A DNA stretch of 64,000 nt. Origin: Candidatus Caenarcanales bacterium (GTDB taxonomy: Bacteria; Cyanobacteriota; Vampirovibrionia; 2-02-FULL-35-15). Below, piece after piece: positions 44,788-52,194 of this stretch. The notes below the pieces were generated by a model that did not search any database, was not told the DNA's origin, and was given only the letters and a program-made list of their open reading frames with translations. The number at the start of each line of letters is the position of its first letter. The stretch's first letter is position 1. The position numbers were made by a program, and so were the translations under genes. The stretch covers positions 1 through 64,000 of the forward strand of contig JAGVKQ010000019.1 in NCBI GenBank assembly GCA_020050435.1. The letters run 5' to 3'.

Positions 44788-45234
44788 TTAATGAATACTT
44801 GCTGGGTTTGAAGCTTGTATACCTAATCTTTTTATAGTTCTATAATGATGATTTATTATAATTGCATTACGAGCATCCATGAATGCTTCTTTTAAATCTT
44901 CTTTTTGAATACTGATGCCTGTTTCTAAATACTGAGCAACTTTTTCTAATTCTTCACTTGATTTGTTTAAAAGTTCTTCTCCTTCAATTGTTGTATTTAA
45001 AGAATCTTTTTTTACAAGTGCTAATGCTTTTCTTGTTTCTTTAGATGCAAGCTTCATGTCATTATTCAGGAAGTTTTCACTTGCTTCATTTGAGTACTCC
45101 TCAAAAGCATTCAACAAAGTTACTTCCTCTAACTTATTTACTTTAATAGGGGGAATTTGCATTTGAGCAAATGCATTACCTGTTGTAAAAACTGAAAGGG
45201 CTAATGATATTGCTATAAACCTTATACTATTCAT
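44788..45234 (-). CDS. Exported helical protein (YfdX-like in pattern)
   Basis: A 148-residue protein with a signal peptide (FIAISLALSVFTTGNAFA). The mature part is helical with repeated acidic segments (LLNAFEEYSNEASENFLNNDM, ETRKALALVKKDSL) and ends RLGIQASNPASIH. The pattern of repeated helices with Lys/Glu resembles YfdX-type periplasmic proteins, but I cannot confirm the family. It is convergent with the response-regulator genes. It may be a stress-related periplasmic protein. Confidence 0.55.
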   Translation of the reverse strand: MNSIRFIAISLALSVFTTGNAFAQMQIPPIKVNKLEEVTLLNAFEEYSNEASENFLNNDMKLASKETRKALALVKKDSLNTTIEGEELLNKSSEELEKVAQYLETGISIQKEDLKEAFMDARNAIIINHHYRTIKRLGIQASNPASIH

Positions 45235-45252
45235 TTTTATTCTTTTATTCCT

Positions 45253-46218
45253 TTATTCATTTATAAGAATTAATTTAGTGCCACTGTTTAATATTGCTTC
45301 ATCTCCTTTAGAAAGAAGAGCAGCAGCAGCACCTATTCCGCCACCAATTGCAGCACCTGACCATGCACCACGTCCCGGCATTCCACCAGCTATAGCACCT
45401 ACTGCTGTTCCTAATGCAGCGCCAGTTCCAGCACCAATTGCAGTTTGTCCAAGACCCTTTGCTACTCTTTCAGCACCACTAGCTCCTTTGATGTTATAAG
45501 TGGCACCTATAGGATAATTACCATTAGGAGTTTTTATATTTGTGAATCTAATACCTAGTGATCCAGGATTTCCTATTTTAAATCTTCTAGCAGGCACACT
45601 AGTAATCACACTACCAGTTAATACACCGCCTGTTGGAATGATAATACCTGAGGCTACAACAACAGGAGAACTAAGAGAGGCTCTTACAGAATCTCCTACC
45701 ATACTCACGGCAGAGCTTAAAGTAGTTTCTAAATTAGTATCTAACCTTGCACCAGCTGGTACATAAACAGTTCTTGCAATAACAGCATTCTGAGTCACGG
45801 TACCTGTTTCAGTTACAGATGTTGTTGTAATTTGTGAATATCCTTCAGGAATAGCTTGTGCAGGAATTGCTTTTGGTTGTACATAACTTGTACTTGGAGC
45901 AACTGGTTTTTTATATGTTGTCATTGTCGAAGCTGGTTTAGTAGGTGTATTTTGTTTACTAGGTACTTGTACATTATTTGCTACTGTTGGATTTTGATTT
46001 TCTAAAAGAGGTAAATCAGATACAATCTCTTGTTTAAAAGTTTTATTCATATAGATATTTTGTCCAATAATAACTAAAAGTAAAATTGCTACTACTCCAA
46101 TTGATATAACCATTAGCTTATTTGACTTAGGCTTGCTTGCCCTTGTTCTTTCATGTGTAGAGGTAGATGAAGAACCGTTTTCAGTGTTTTTTTGATCGTT
46201 GTGTGTGTATATTGGCAT
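45253..46218 (-). CDS. Membrane protein with glycine-zipper domain
   Basis: A 321-residue protein. A cytoplasmic tail is followed by one helix (KLMVISIGVVAILLLVIIG, about residues 34-52). The Pro/Thr-rich middle and a beta-domain (ARTVYVPAGARLDTNL) resemble the TrbI/VirB10-like fold. The C-terminus has two glycine-zipper-like stretches, AIGAGTGAALGTAVGAIAGG and GAAIGGGIGAAAALL. ATG 46218 is chosen because GAGGAG lies 7 bp before it, not ATG 46233. A class I stress promoter is placed 34-87 bp upstream. It is probably an envelope protein. Confidence 0.7.
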   Translation of the reverse strand: MPIYTHNDQKNTENGSSSTSTHERTRASKPKSNKLMVISIGVVAILLLVIIGQNIYMNKTFKQEIVSDLPLLENQNPTVANNVQVPSKQNTPTKPASTMTTYKKPVAPSTSYVQPKAIPAQAIPEGYSQITTTSVTETGTVTQNAVIARTVYVPAGARLDTNLETTLSSAVSMVGDSVRASLSSPVVVASGIIIPTGGVLTGSVITSVPARRFKIGNPGSLGIRFTNIKTPNGNYPIGATYNIKGASGAERVAKGLGQTAIGAGTGAALGTAVGAIAGGMPGRGAWSGAAIGGGIGAAAALLSKGDEAILNSGTKLILINE

Positions 46219-46251
46219 AGTATAACTCCTCATTTATTTATTGATAAACCA

Positions 46252-46305
46252 AGCATAATCTATTTGCAAGTAATTAAAATCCACCTAAAGATATCCAAAA
46301 GAATG
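46252..46305 (-). promoter_or_regulatory. Class I stress-type promoter of the glycine-zipper gene (48 bp)
   Basis: On the minus strand, CATTCTTTTGGATATCTTTA then GGTGG begins at 46305; TATGCT follows at 46257-46252, exactly 48 bp away as in the reference at 37194. The plus-strand side faces the small membrane gene at 46394. Confidence 0.7.
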
Positions 46306-46393
46306 ATCTATTCTCCTATATTTATTACGAGTGTAAAGCTATCTTTAATGGTAAATTTAATTGTAGGTAGTAATAGAGAAACGGAGCAAAAAT

Positions 46394-46546
46394 ATGCTTG
46401 AAACTATTGCAATTATATTGTTAGTTATGTGGTTACTAGGCTTAGTTTCCTCATATACTATTGGCGGACTTATTCATGTCCTTTTTGTTATTGCACTTGT
46501 GTTATTTTTACTTAGGATTATTCAGGGACAAAATCCCCTTAAGTAA
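46394..46546 (+). CDS. lmo0937-type (DUF5670) mini membrane protein, copy 1
   Basis: A 50-residue hydrophobic protein, not found by a length cutoff of 60. It reads MLETIAIILLVMWLLGLVSS, then IGGLIHVLFVIALVLFLLRI, and ends RIIQGQNPLK, the two-helix pattern of the lmo0937/DUF5670 family, which is stress-inducible in Listeria. SD GGAG is 7 bp before ATG. It shares a divergent promoter region with the glycine-zipper gene and has a near copy at 47016. Confidence 0.8.
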   Translation: MLETIAIILLVMWLLGLVSSYTIGGLIHVLFVIALVLFLLRIIQGQNPLK

Positions 46547-46567
46547 AAAGCCTTTCTTGTGTAAAAT

Positions 46568-46867
46568 TTACTTTAAACGAGCAAGCGCTGAATCAAATCC
46601 ATGTTTAAGTTCAGTACATGCTTTATCAACACTATTTTTTAATTCTTCATAGGCTTCTGCTCCAGAAGTTTTTAGTTCTTCCACTTTTTTCATAACTACA
46701 ATTTTCTTTGATTCTAATTCTTCTAATTCTTTTTGGTAGTTTATTTTTGCATCTGCTGTAGCATTTTGAGTTTTTGCTTTTAATAAATTAATTTCAGCAT
46801 CCCATTGATTGAGCTGAGCTTCAATTTTCCCATGATATTTTTCTTGATAGTCATTTTTTAAACTCAT
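46568..46867 (-). CDS. sll1863-type stress-response coiled-coil protein
   Basis: A 99-residue coiled-coil protein. The pattern EAQLNQWDAEINLLKAKTQN, ELEELESKKIVVMKKVEELK and a C-terminal GAEAYEELKNSVDKACTELK follows that of the sll1863 family of stress-response proteins. There is no membrane helix or signal peptide; location is probably cytosolic. AGGAG lies 7 bp before the ATG. The class I promoter at 46950-46897 places its start of transcription about 20 nt upstream of the ATG. Its place between two copies of the lmo0937-type gene supports a stress role. Confidence 0.75.
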   Translation of the reverse strand: MSLKNDYQEKYHGKIEAQLNQWDAEINLLKAKTQNATADAKINYQKELEELESKKIVVMKKVEELKTSGAEAYEELKNSVDKACTELKHGFDSALARLK

Positions 46868-46896
46868 AAATATTCTCCTTTATTAACTGATAAGTA

Positions 46897-46950
46897 AGCA
46901 TAGTCTATTTATAAGCAATTGAAATCCTTCCAAAGATAACCAAAAGGAGG
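46897..46950 (-). promoter_or_regulatory. Class I stress-type promoter of the sll1863-type gene (48 bp)
   Basis: On the minus strand, CCTCCTTTTGGTTATCTTTG then GAAGG begins at 46950, and TATGCT lies at 46902-46897, again 48 bp. It is a duplicate of the segment at 46252-46305. Confidence 0.7.
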
Positions 46951-47015
46951 ATGTATTCATTATGTATATAAAGCTATTCTTAAAGTTAGGCAGTTGATAT
47001 TAAAGGGAGAAAAAT

Positions 47016-47168
47016 ATGCTTGAAACTATTGCAATTGTTTTGTTGGTTATGTGGATTCTAGGATTGGTTTCCTCATACACTATTGGTGGACTTATTCATA
47101 TCCTTTTTGTTATTGCAGTTGTGTTATTCTTACTTAGAATTATTCAAGGACGAAGCCCCATTAAATAA
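47016..47168 (+). CDS. lmo0937-type (DUF5670) mini membrane protein, copy 2
   Basis: A 50-residue protein 90 % identical to the one at 46394. It reads MLETIAIVLLVMWILGLVSS, IGGLIHILFVIAVVLFLLRI and RIIQGRSPIK, with the same two membrane helices. GGGAG lies 7 bp before ATG. The AT-rich leader and the divergent regulatory region are also duplicated, so the whole promoter-gene unit was copied. It is followed by a strong terminator. Confidence 0.8.
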   Translation: MLETIAIVLLVMWILGLVSSYTIGGLIHILFVIAVVLFLLRIIQGRSPIK

Positions 47169-47198
47169 ACTGCTTACTTCTTAAAGTTATTGAAATCT

Positions 47199-47237
47199 AA
47201 AATGTAGTTATATCTTAAGTATAGCTACATTTTTTTT
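47199..47237 (+). terminator. Rho-independent terminator after the second mini membrane gene
   Basis: AAAATGTAGTTATA and TATAGCTACATTTT form a 14-bp stem with one G-U pair around a 7-base loop, then a T run. Confidence 0.7.
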
Positions 47238-47302
47238 ATGCTTAAACATTGAAAAGCACCGATCTAAGTTAAAGACCAGTGCTTACAATTTTTTATGCTG
47301 AG

Positions 47303-47325
47303 AAAAGACGCGATTAATCGCATCT
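47303..47325 (-). terminator. Terminator of the ice-binding-like gene
   Basis: On the minus strand, directly after the TAG, GATGCGATTAATCGCGTC forms a hairpin of 7-9 bp with one G-U pair, then TTTT. The loop is short, so this is moderate. Confidence 0.45.
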
Positions 47326-48888
47326 CTAGGGCTTCGTAATGATATTAGAGTCTAATGAAACTGCTCCAATTCTTGTCAATGCTCTGCCGTCTAATGTTGC
47401 ACCGGTCTGAAATGTAATTGATTGATCAGCTAATATATTTCCCTTGAAAGCAGAAGTTGTCCCAATGGTTGCTGAAGTACCAACTTGCCAATAAATATTA
47501 GAAGCCATAGCACCACCACTCAGGATGACCTGGCGGGCTGGTGTTGTAGTAAGTGTAGATGCTATTTGGAAAACGAAGACAGCATTTCCATCACCCATTG
47601 CATCAAGAGTTAAATCTCCTCCTGAAATTGCAAGTGTAGATGTGGATTTATAAAGACCAGGAGCAAGTGTTTGCCCACCTAGATTTCCAGATACAGTAAT
47701 GGGAGCCGTTGATCGTCCAGCAGCCTCATTGTATGCAGTAGTTAAATCAAGTTTAGCTTGGGTACTAGTAGCATCGTTTATATGTTGAGTACCATTTACA
47801 CTTCCCGGTGGAAATCCAGTTACAGCACTTCCTGGACTTAATCCAAGATCACCATTAATGATGGTAGGACCAGTGTTTGTAACAGTAGAGCCAGCTAAAA
47901 TTGCAAAAGTAGAGCCCGCAGCTCCAAGATCTATCGTTGCTTGTTGTGAGCCGCTTGAAGTACCTCCTGAAGAGGAAGAGGAAGAACTAGAACTAGAAGA
48001 TGTACCACCTGAAGATGAGGATGAACTGGTGGAAGATGTACTCCCTGAAGAAGAAGTAGAACTACTTGATGAAGAGGTTGATCCACTTGAAGTACTGCTT
48101 GAAGATGTAGAAGAAGAAGTTGTTATTATTGTTGTGTTACCAGTTGTAAAATTCCATACAAAGTCACTTGCTAATGGATTCCCTGCAAGATCTTTAACTT
48201 GATTTGTAATTGTTGCAGTGAAATTAGAATTAGCTGGAAGATTGCTTGTAGGATGAAAAGTTGCAATGGTGCCATAGTAAGTTACAGTACCTGGAATAGA
48301 TGTTGTTCCTTGTTTTAATGTAAATGTTGTTGCATTAATAGTTAAAGGATCTATAGCTTCACTAAATGATACGCCAAAATTTCTGTTAGTAGCTATATTT
48401 GCAGAACCACTACTAGGACTTACAAGTTGTACTGTGGGGGAGATGGAGTCAATGTTTAATTTTGGACCTGTTCTGAAAGTCCACACATAATCGTTTTCCA
48501 TTGCATTGCCATGTGTATCTTTTACGTTTGGTCCAGTAGTAGTGTCACCTTTAATTGTGACTGTGTATTGGACATCCTTTATAAGAGGTTGTTTTGGTCT
48601 GAAGATTAATTTTTTGTTCTTTGTAGAGTAGCGTATTTTTCCTAAAACTTGTGTTGTAGTACCTTCTTGGAGTACGATAAATGTTCTTTTATTAAACTTT
48701 AAAGGGTTCATTTGTTCACTAAAAGTCACTTTAATTTTTTGATTAATTTCTATATTAGTTTCTCCACTAGCTGGAATTGTTAAAACTACTGTAGGTGCAG
48801 TTTGGTCTTTGCCTAATGCAATTAATGGACTACTTGTTGTAGAAATTAGAACAACTAATAACATTAATGCAATTATCTTTTTGTACAT
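47326..48888 (-). CDS. Secreted SbsA-type Ig-like protein with C-terminal ice-binding-like (DUF3494) domain
   Basis: A 520-residue exported protein. A signal peptide is followed by two SbsA-type Ig-like (Big_5) domains, each starting VVLTIPASGETNIEINQKI or VQLVSPSSGSANIATNRNF and each ending VWTFRTG / VWNFTTG. A 50-residue Ser/Thr/Gly linker follows, then a DUF3494 domain with LGAAGSTFAILAGSTVTNTG, INGDLGLSPGSAVTGF, DAMGDGNAVFVFQIA, NIYWQVGTSATIG and GNILADQSITFQTGA. DUF3494 includes ice-binding proteins; other members are adhesins of unknown target. The site at 49003 lies upstream, although its spacing has no good -10 match. Confidence 0.88.
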   Translation of the reverse strand: MYKKIIALMLLVVLISTTSSPLIALGKDQTAPTVVLTIPASGETNIEINQKIKVTFSEQMNPLKFNKRTFIVLQEGTTTQVLGKIRYSTKNKKLIFRPKQPLIKDVQYTVTIKGDTTTGPNVKDTHGNAMENDYVWTFRTGPKLNIDSISPTVQLVSPSSGSANIATNRNFGVSFSEAIDPLTINATTFTLKQGTTSIPGTVTYYGTIATFHPTSNLPANSNFTATITNQVKDLAGNPLASDFVWNFTTGNTTIITTSSSTSSSSTSSGSTSSSSSSTSSSGSTSSTSSSSSSGGTSSSSSSSSSSSGGTSSGSQQATIDLGAAGSTFAILAGSTVTNTGPTIINGDLGLSPGSAVTGFPPGSVNGTQHINDATSTQAKLDLTTAYNEAAGRSTAPITVSGNLGGQTLAPGLYKSTSTLAISGGDLTLDAMGDGNAVFVFQIASTLTTTPARQVILSGGAMASNIYWQVGTSATIGTTSAFKGNILADQSITFQTGATLDGRALTRIGAVSLDSNIITKP

Positions 48889-48978
48889 TTTTATTTATTT
48901 CCTTATTGATTGTTATTGTGACTCTTTGTATGTGTCATCAATAATAGTAATTGTCTGTTCTTTATTAAATAAAGATAT

Positions 48979-49003
48979 CCATCCAAAGATAATCAAAAGG
49001 ATG
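48979..49003 (-). promoter_or_regulatory. CATCC element upstream of the ice-binding-like gene
   Basis: On the minus strand, CATCCTTTTGATTATCTTTG then GATGG starts at 49003, a near-perfect match, but the hexamer at 48 bp is GACAAT, a poor -10. TACTAT lies 6 bp further on. Confidence 0.5.
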
Positions 49004-49028
49004 ATCTTTAGAATTTAAAGAGATTAAC

Positions 49029-49072
49029 CATCCTTTAGTTCAATATCTATTTCAAATAAATAGAACTAAGCT
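49029..49072 (+). promoter_or_regulatory. Class II stress-type promoter (38 bp spacing), copy 1
   Basis: CATCCTTTAGTTCAATATCT then ATTT begins at 49029, and TAAGCT is at 49067-49072, 38 bp away. The first bases match the class I consensus, but the later half differs. Confidence 0.65.
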
Positions 49073-49105
49073 TACTCGACTAAACAAATTAAAGGAGTCA
49101 GAATA

Positions 49106-50173
49106 ATGGACAAGACAAAAAAAATAATTGCAATTGCAATGTTGATGAGTGTTTTAAATTTCTCATCTGCATTTGCAAACAATGGAAATCATGGAAAAAA
49201 TAACGGTAATCCTAACAGTCCGCAATGTTCTAGTGGTGAAGCACAGTGCCCCGCAGGTAGGGTTCCACAATGTATGGGAAATGATGCTATGAGTATAGTT
49301 ACATGCTCTAGTAATGAAGAAAGAGCTAAATGCTGTGACACTAATGGTAAATGTACTTCAGAAAGAATTTCATGTTTAAAGATCCCTGATGGGTATTGCC
49401 CATGTTCTCTTCCTTCAGGAGTTTCTTCAACTAATTTAGCTTTTTATGTAGATGCAATGAATATTGATGGTTCAGGATTCAACTCTGCAGACTCTAATGA
49501 TAGAACAACTATTTGGGATGACTTAAGTGGAAATGCTACTGATGGACTATTAACAAATTTCACCTTCCAAGATTTAAATACGGGTTGGGAAGGTGCAAAC
49601 AGAGTTTGTAATCCTTCTGATCTAGAATTTGATGGGGTAAATGATTTTGTTAATATTGGAAATCCAGATTCATTAAATATTCCAGGCAATGAAACAATAG
49701 CCTTATGGGTTAAATTTAAAGATCCATCTAACCTTTCATCCTTATTTAGTGATTTTGACGCAAATAAAAATATAACTCAAGGAAATCTTAGAGTTGGAAA
49801 TAATGGATCAACAATTGGATACACTCAAACACATACTGATGGAACTACATTAAGTTTTGATGGTTCTGATTCATTATCTGCTAACACTTGGTATAACATT
49901 GCATTAATAAGAAATGATAACTCAAAAACAATTCAACTATATTTAAATGGGCAGCCATATGGTAACTCACAAAACTATGTTGGAAAAACTATTGTTTCGA
50001 GTAATTTAGGAAATAAGGCTATAGGGCGTGCTGGAAGTTTTGATGGAAACTATTTTAATGGAAAAATTGCAAATGTAAGAGTTTATAATGCTGCTTTAAC
50101 AGGAAATCAGGTTAATATAAACTACAATGCAGAAGTCAATAATTTCCAAAATCCTACTCCATCGTGTCCGTAA
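49106..50173 (+). CDS. Secreted LamG-like (concanavalin-fold) protein
   Basis: A 355-residue exported protein. A signal peptide (MDKTKKIIAIAMLMSVLNFS, then SAFA) precedes a Cys-rich region of about 80 residues with 12 Cys (CSSGEAQCPAGRVPQCMG, RAKCCDTNGKCTS). A LamG/jelly-roll domain follows, with LEFDGVNDFVNIGNPDSLNI, LYLNGQPYGNSQNYV and KIANVRVYNAALTGNQV. Such domains bind carbohydrates or surfaces. AAGGAG lies upstream. It is driven by a class II promoter and has a strong terminator after it. Its signal peptide is nearly shared with the protein at 50975. Confidence 0.85.
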   Translation: MDKTKKIIAIAMLMSVLNFSSAFANNGNHGKNNGNPNSPQCSSGEAQCPAGRVPQCMGNDAMSIVTCSSNEERAKCCDTNGKCTSERISCLKIPDGYCPCSLPSGVSSTNLAFYVDAMNIDGSGFNSADSNDRTTIWDDLSGNATDGLLTNFTFQDLNTGWEGANRVCNPSDLEFDGVNDFVNIGNPDSLNIPGNETIALWVKFKDPSNLSSLFSDFDANKNITQGNLRVGNNGSTIGYTQTHTDGTTLSFDGSDSLSANTWYNIALIRNDNSKTIQLYLNGQPYGNSQNYVGKTIVSSNLGNKAIGRAGSFDGNYFNGKIANVRVYNAALTGNQVNINYNAEVNNFQNPTPSCP

Positions 50174-50217
50174 CTCATGAATTAAATTGATTGAAATCAT
50201 TTGATTAATTAACTTAA

Positions 50218-50257
50218 AGCAACACTTAAAGATTTTCTTGAGTGTTGCTTTTTTTTA
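50218..50257 (+). terminator. Strong rho-independent terminator
   Basis: AGCAACACTTAA and TTGAGTGTTGCT form a 12-bp stem with one G-U pair around an 11-base loop, then eight T. Confidence 0.85.
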
Positions 50258-50272
50258 TGAAAACAACCAAAA

Positions 50273-50336
50273 GGATGATCTAGAAAATAAACCATCCTTT
50301 AGTTCAATATCTATTTCAAGCTAATACAGTTAAGCT
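50273..50336 (+). promoter_or_regulatory. Class II stress-type promoter, copy 2, with an inverted half site
   Basis: CATCCTTTAGTTCAATATCT at 50293-50312 with TAAGCT at 50331-50336 (38 bp). A reversed copy, AACCAAAAGGATGATC, lies just upstream and ends at 50280, giving an inverted pair. Confidence 0.65.
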
Positions 50337-50366
50337 TAATTAATTAAAATAAATTGAGGAATTAAC

Positions 50367-50870
50367 ATGATGAAAAAAAATTGTACTTATTTGTTATTAG
50401 CATTTGTTCTTTCGTTGGGAGTAAGCTTTGTAAGTATAGGAAGTAATAAAGCTCTAGGACAAACAGTAGTTTTGAGTGACAAATTCTCAGGTGTCTGGAC
50501 AGCAAAAGTAAATAGGACTGTTAGTGTAAACGGAGTAATAGTGAGAGAAGGTACTCGCACTATTCATCTAAGACTATGTTCAAAGAATGGAGAAATAAAG
50601 GGTATTGTAGCTCACCCAGGATTTTTTACAAAAGCTCTTATAATTAACCAGAATGTAATATCTGATAAAGAAGTAGATGTAGATGTTAGAGATAGAAGAG
50701 GCAGAACAGCGACATTAAGACTTTCTTTGGTAGATGATCTTAAGTTGAATGGCTCTTTCTCAAATGGTGTCAACTTTGAATCTACTAAAAAATCTAACTT
50801 TAATCTTTGTGAAGCATTTAGAACATGCAACTTAAATGATTTGTTTAATACTAAAGAATTTAATGACTAA
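50367..50870 (+). CDS. Secreted hypothetical protein
   Basis: A 167-residue exported protein with a signal peptide (LLLAFVLSLGVSFVSIGSNKALG). The mature part is beta-rich with SGVWTAKVNRTVSVNG and basic stretches (VDVDVRDRRGRTATLRLSL), ending CEAFRTCNLNDLF with two Cys. No family recognised. AGGA lies 6 bp before ATG. Promoter, size class and neighbours make it a member of the proposed stress group. Function unknown. Confidence 0.65.
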   Translation: MMKKNCTYLLLAFVLSLGVSFVSIGSNKALGQTVVLSDKFSGVWTAKVNRTVSVNGVIVREGTRTIHLRLCSKNGEIKGIVAHPGFFTKALIINQNVISDKEVDVDVRDRRGRTATLRLSLVDDLKLNGSFSNGVNFESTKKSNFNLCEAFRTCNLNDLFNTKEFND

Positions 50871-50884
50871 AGATAGTTGCTTTG

Positions 50885-50941
50885 CTAAAGGATAAACCAT
50901 CCTTTAGTTCAATATCTATTTAAAGTTAATAGAGTTAAGCT
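50885..50941 (+). promoter_or_regulatory. Class II stress-type promoter, copy 3, with a perfect palindrome
   Basis: CTAAAGGAT-N5-ATCCTTTAG (50885-50907) is a perfect 23-bp hyphenated palindrome that contains the CATCC start (50898). TAAGCT is at 50936-50941, 38 bp away. Confidence 0.7.
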
Positions 50942-50974
50942 TAATGGATAAAATAAATTAAGGGAGTTAATATC

Positions 50975-51466
50975 ATGGATAAGACAAAAAAAATAGTTAC
51001 AATGGCAATGTTGATAAGTGTTTTAAGTTGTTCTCAGTCACAAGCATATACAGGTAATATGGATTGGGATAATTTTAAAGCAAAGGCTGCTGCTGGTGAA
51101 ACTACAAGAAAAAATTTCATAGGTGGAAATAACCTAAAGTATGAATGCAAATATAACCATAATAAAGATGGAGTATGTAAAAAATTCTATAAAAATGGGC
51201 ATGTAGCAAAGGAATCAACATCTTCAAATAATGGACAAAATGTTACATATAGAACCTTTTTTGAAAATGGTGGAATAGCTAGTGAAAGTCGCTACATTGA
51301 TAGTCTAAGAAATGGAAAGTTTAAACAATTCTACTGGAGTTCAGCTTCAGCATTATCTTATAGACAACCATCTTCAGAATCATCTTATAAGGATGGCTAT
51401 AGACATGGTGTATCAAAAACATTCTCACCAAATGGTGCTCTTACCTGGTCACAAAATTATAATTAA
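50975..51466 (+). CDS. Secreted YwqK/MORN-like repeat protein
   Basis: A 163-residue exported protein. The signal peptide is MDKTKKIVTMAMLISVLSCS then QSQA, near-identical in its first half to that of the LamG protein at 49106. The rest has MORN-like repeats: KKFYKNGHVAKEST, YRTFFENGGIASES and KQFYWSSASALSYRQ, and HGVSKTFSPNGALTW near the end, the pattern of YwqK-type proteins. AGGGAG is near the ATG. It is driven by the third class II promoter; role unknown. Confidence 0.7.
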   Translation: MDKTKKIVTMAMLISVLSCSQSQAYTGNMDWDNFKAKAAAGETTRKNFIGGNNLKYECKYNHNKDGVCKKFYKNGHVAKESTSSNNGQNVTYRTFFENGGIASESRYIDSLRNGKFKQFYWSSASALSYRQPSSESSYKDGYRHGVSKTFSPNGALTWSQNYN

Positions 51467-51472
51467 TGAGTA

Positions 51473-51500
51473 GGGGCAGATACAATCTGCCCTCTCTTGT
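51473..51500 (+). terminator. Possible terminator after the YwqK-like gene
   Basis: GGGCAGAT-ACA-ATCTGCCC is a perfect 8-bp hairpin, 51474-51492, followed by a T-rich but broken tract. Confidence 0.55.
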
Positions 51501-51563
51501 TATAAAAAACACTGGAGGATTATTTACTTAGTTCTCCAATATTTTATTGTTTAATTTGCGATA

Positions 51564-51661
51564 TGTCATTCTGAGCCCTTCATTACATTCAGGGTAAACT
51601 CTAGCGAAGAATCCACTAACGTAAGTAGATTCTTCGTTCGCTTCGCTCACTCAGAATGACA
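51564..51661. repeat. 98-bp palindromic MITE-like element
   Basis: Terminal inverted repeats TGTCATTCTGAG and CTCAGAATGACA enclose an inner inverted repeat GAAGAATC / GATTCTTC. No ORF is inside. Its richer base composition contrasts with the flanking DNA. It lies in an intergenic gap and resembles non-autonomous mobile palindromes found in many copies in other genomes. Confidence 0.7.
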
Positions 51662-51676
51662 ACCTGCGCTGGTTGG

Positions 51677-51703
51677 ATTGCTTCGGGCTAAAGCCCTCGC
51701 AAT
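51677..51703. repeat. Second GC-richer hairpin beside the palindromic element
   Basis: ATTGCTTCGGGCT-AAA-GCCCTCGCAAT can fold as an imperfect hairpin. It directly follows the palindromic element and could be part of the same repeat cluster. It may also act as a transcription end. Confidence 0.5.
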
Positions 51704-51753
51704 GACAATAGGATTCCCTGATCAAGCCAGTGAATGACATCACCTCAGAGTCT

Positions 51754-52194
51754 TTACTTACACCTTACATCACTACTTAATTCTTTAAGCATATTCATCA
51801 TGCATTGATCATCAAATTTAACCATAGAGTAAAGATTGCTAATTGAAACAATTCCAACAAGCTCTCCATCTTTTTCTACAGGTAATCTTCTGTAGCCATT
51901 AGCACCCATTATGTCTAATGCTTCTTTGCAAGTAGTCTCTGGGGAGATTGTCATTGGCCACTTTATCATTATATCTTTAACAGTTGTTGTAGAAGGATCT
52001 CTTTCATATGCAATAGCTCTGATTACAATTTGCCTGTCCGTTACAAAACCTAAAAGTTTTTTATGCCCATCTGATACCAGTACAGAGCCAACATTTTCTT
52101 CATTCATAAACTTTGCTATTTTATAAAGAGTTGTTTCTAGTCCTACTGTTACAGGATTTATTTCCATTACTTGACTTACGTTTGTTGTTAACAT
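51754..52194 (-). CDS. CBS-domain-pair protein
   Basis: A 146-residue protein made of two CBS domains, which bind adenine nucleotides and sense energy status. Units are VSQVMEINPVTVGLETTLYK with VLVSDGHKKLLGFVTDRQIV, and IMIKWPMTISPETTCKEALD with LPVEKDGELVGIVSISNLYS. No effector domain is attached. AAGGAAAT lies upstream. The promoter is not clear; a gap of 300 bp to the next gene holds a CATC palindrome that faces the kinase gene. It is often listed among stress proteins. Confidence 0.9.
   Translation of the reverse strand: MLTTNVSQVMEINPVTVGLETTLYKIAKFMNEENVGSVLVSDGHKKLLGFVTDRQIVIRAIAYERDPSTTTVKDIMIKWPMTISPETTCKEALDIMGANGYRRLPVEKDGELVGIVSISNLYSMVKFDDQCMMNMLKELSSDVRCK

Noticed and set aside
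47858-48202. 114-residue plus-strand acidic ORF
   Set aside because: It is the complement of the Ser-rich linker of the ice-binding-like protein; the Glu/Val-rich composition is an artefact of the repeat.
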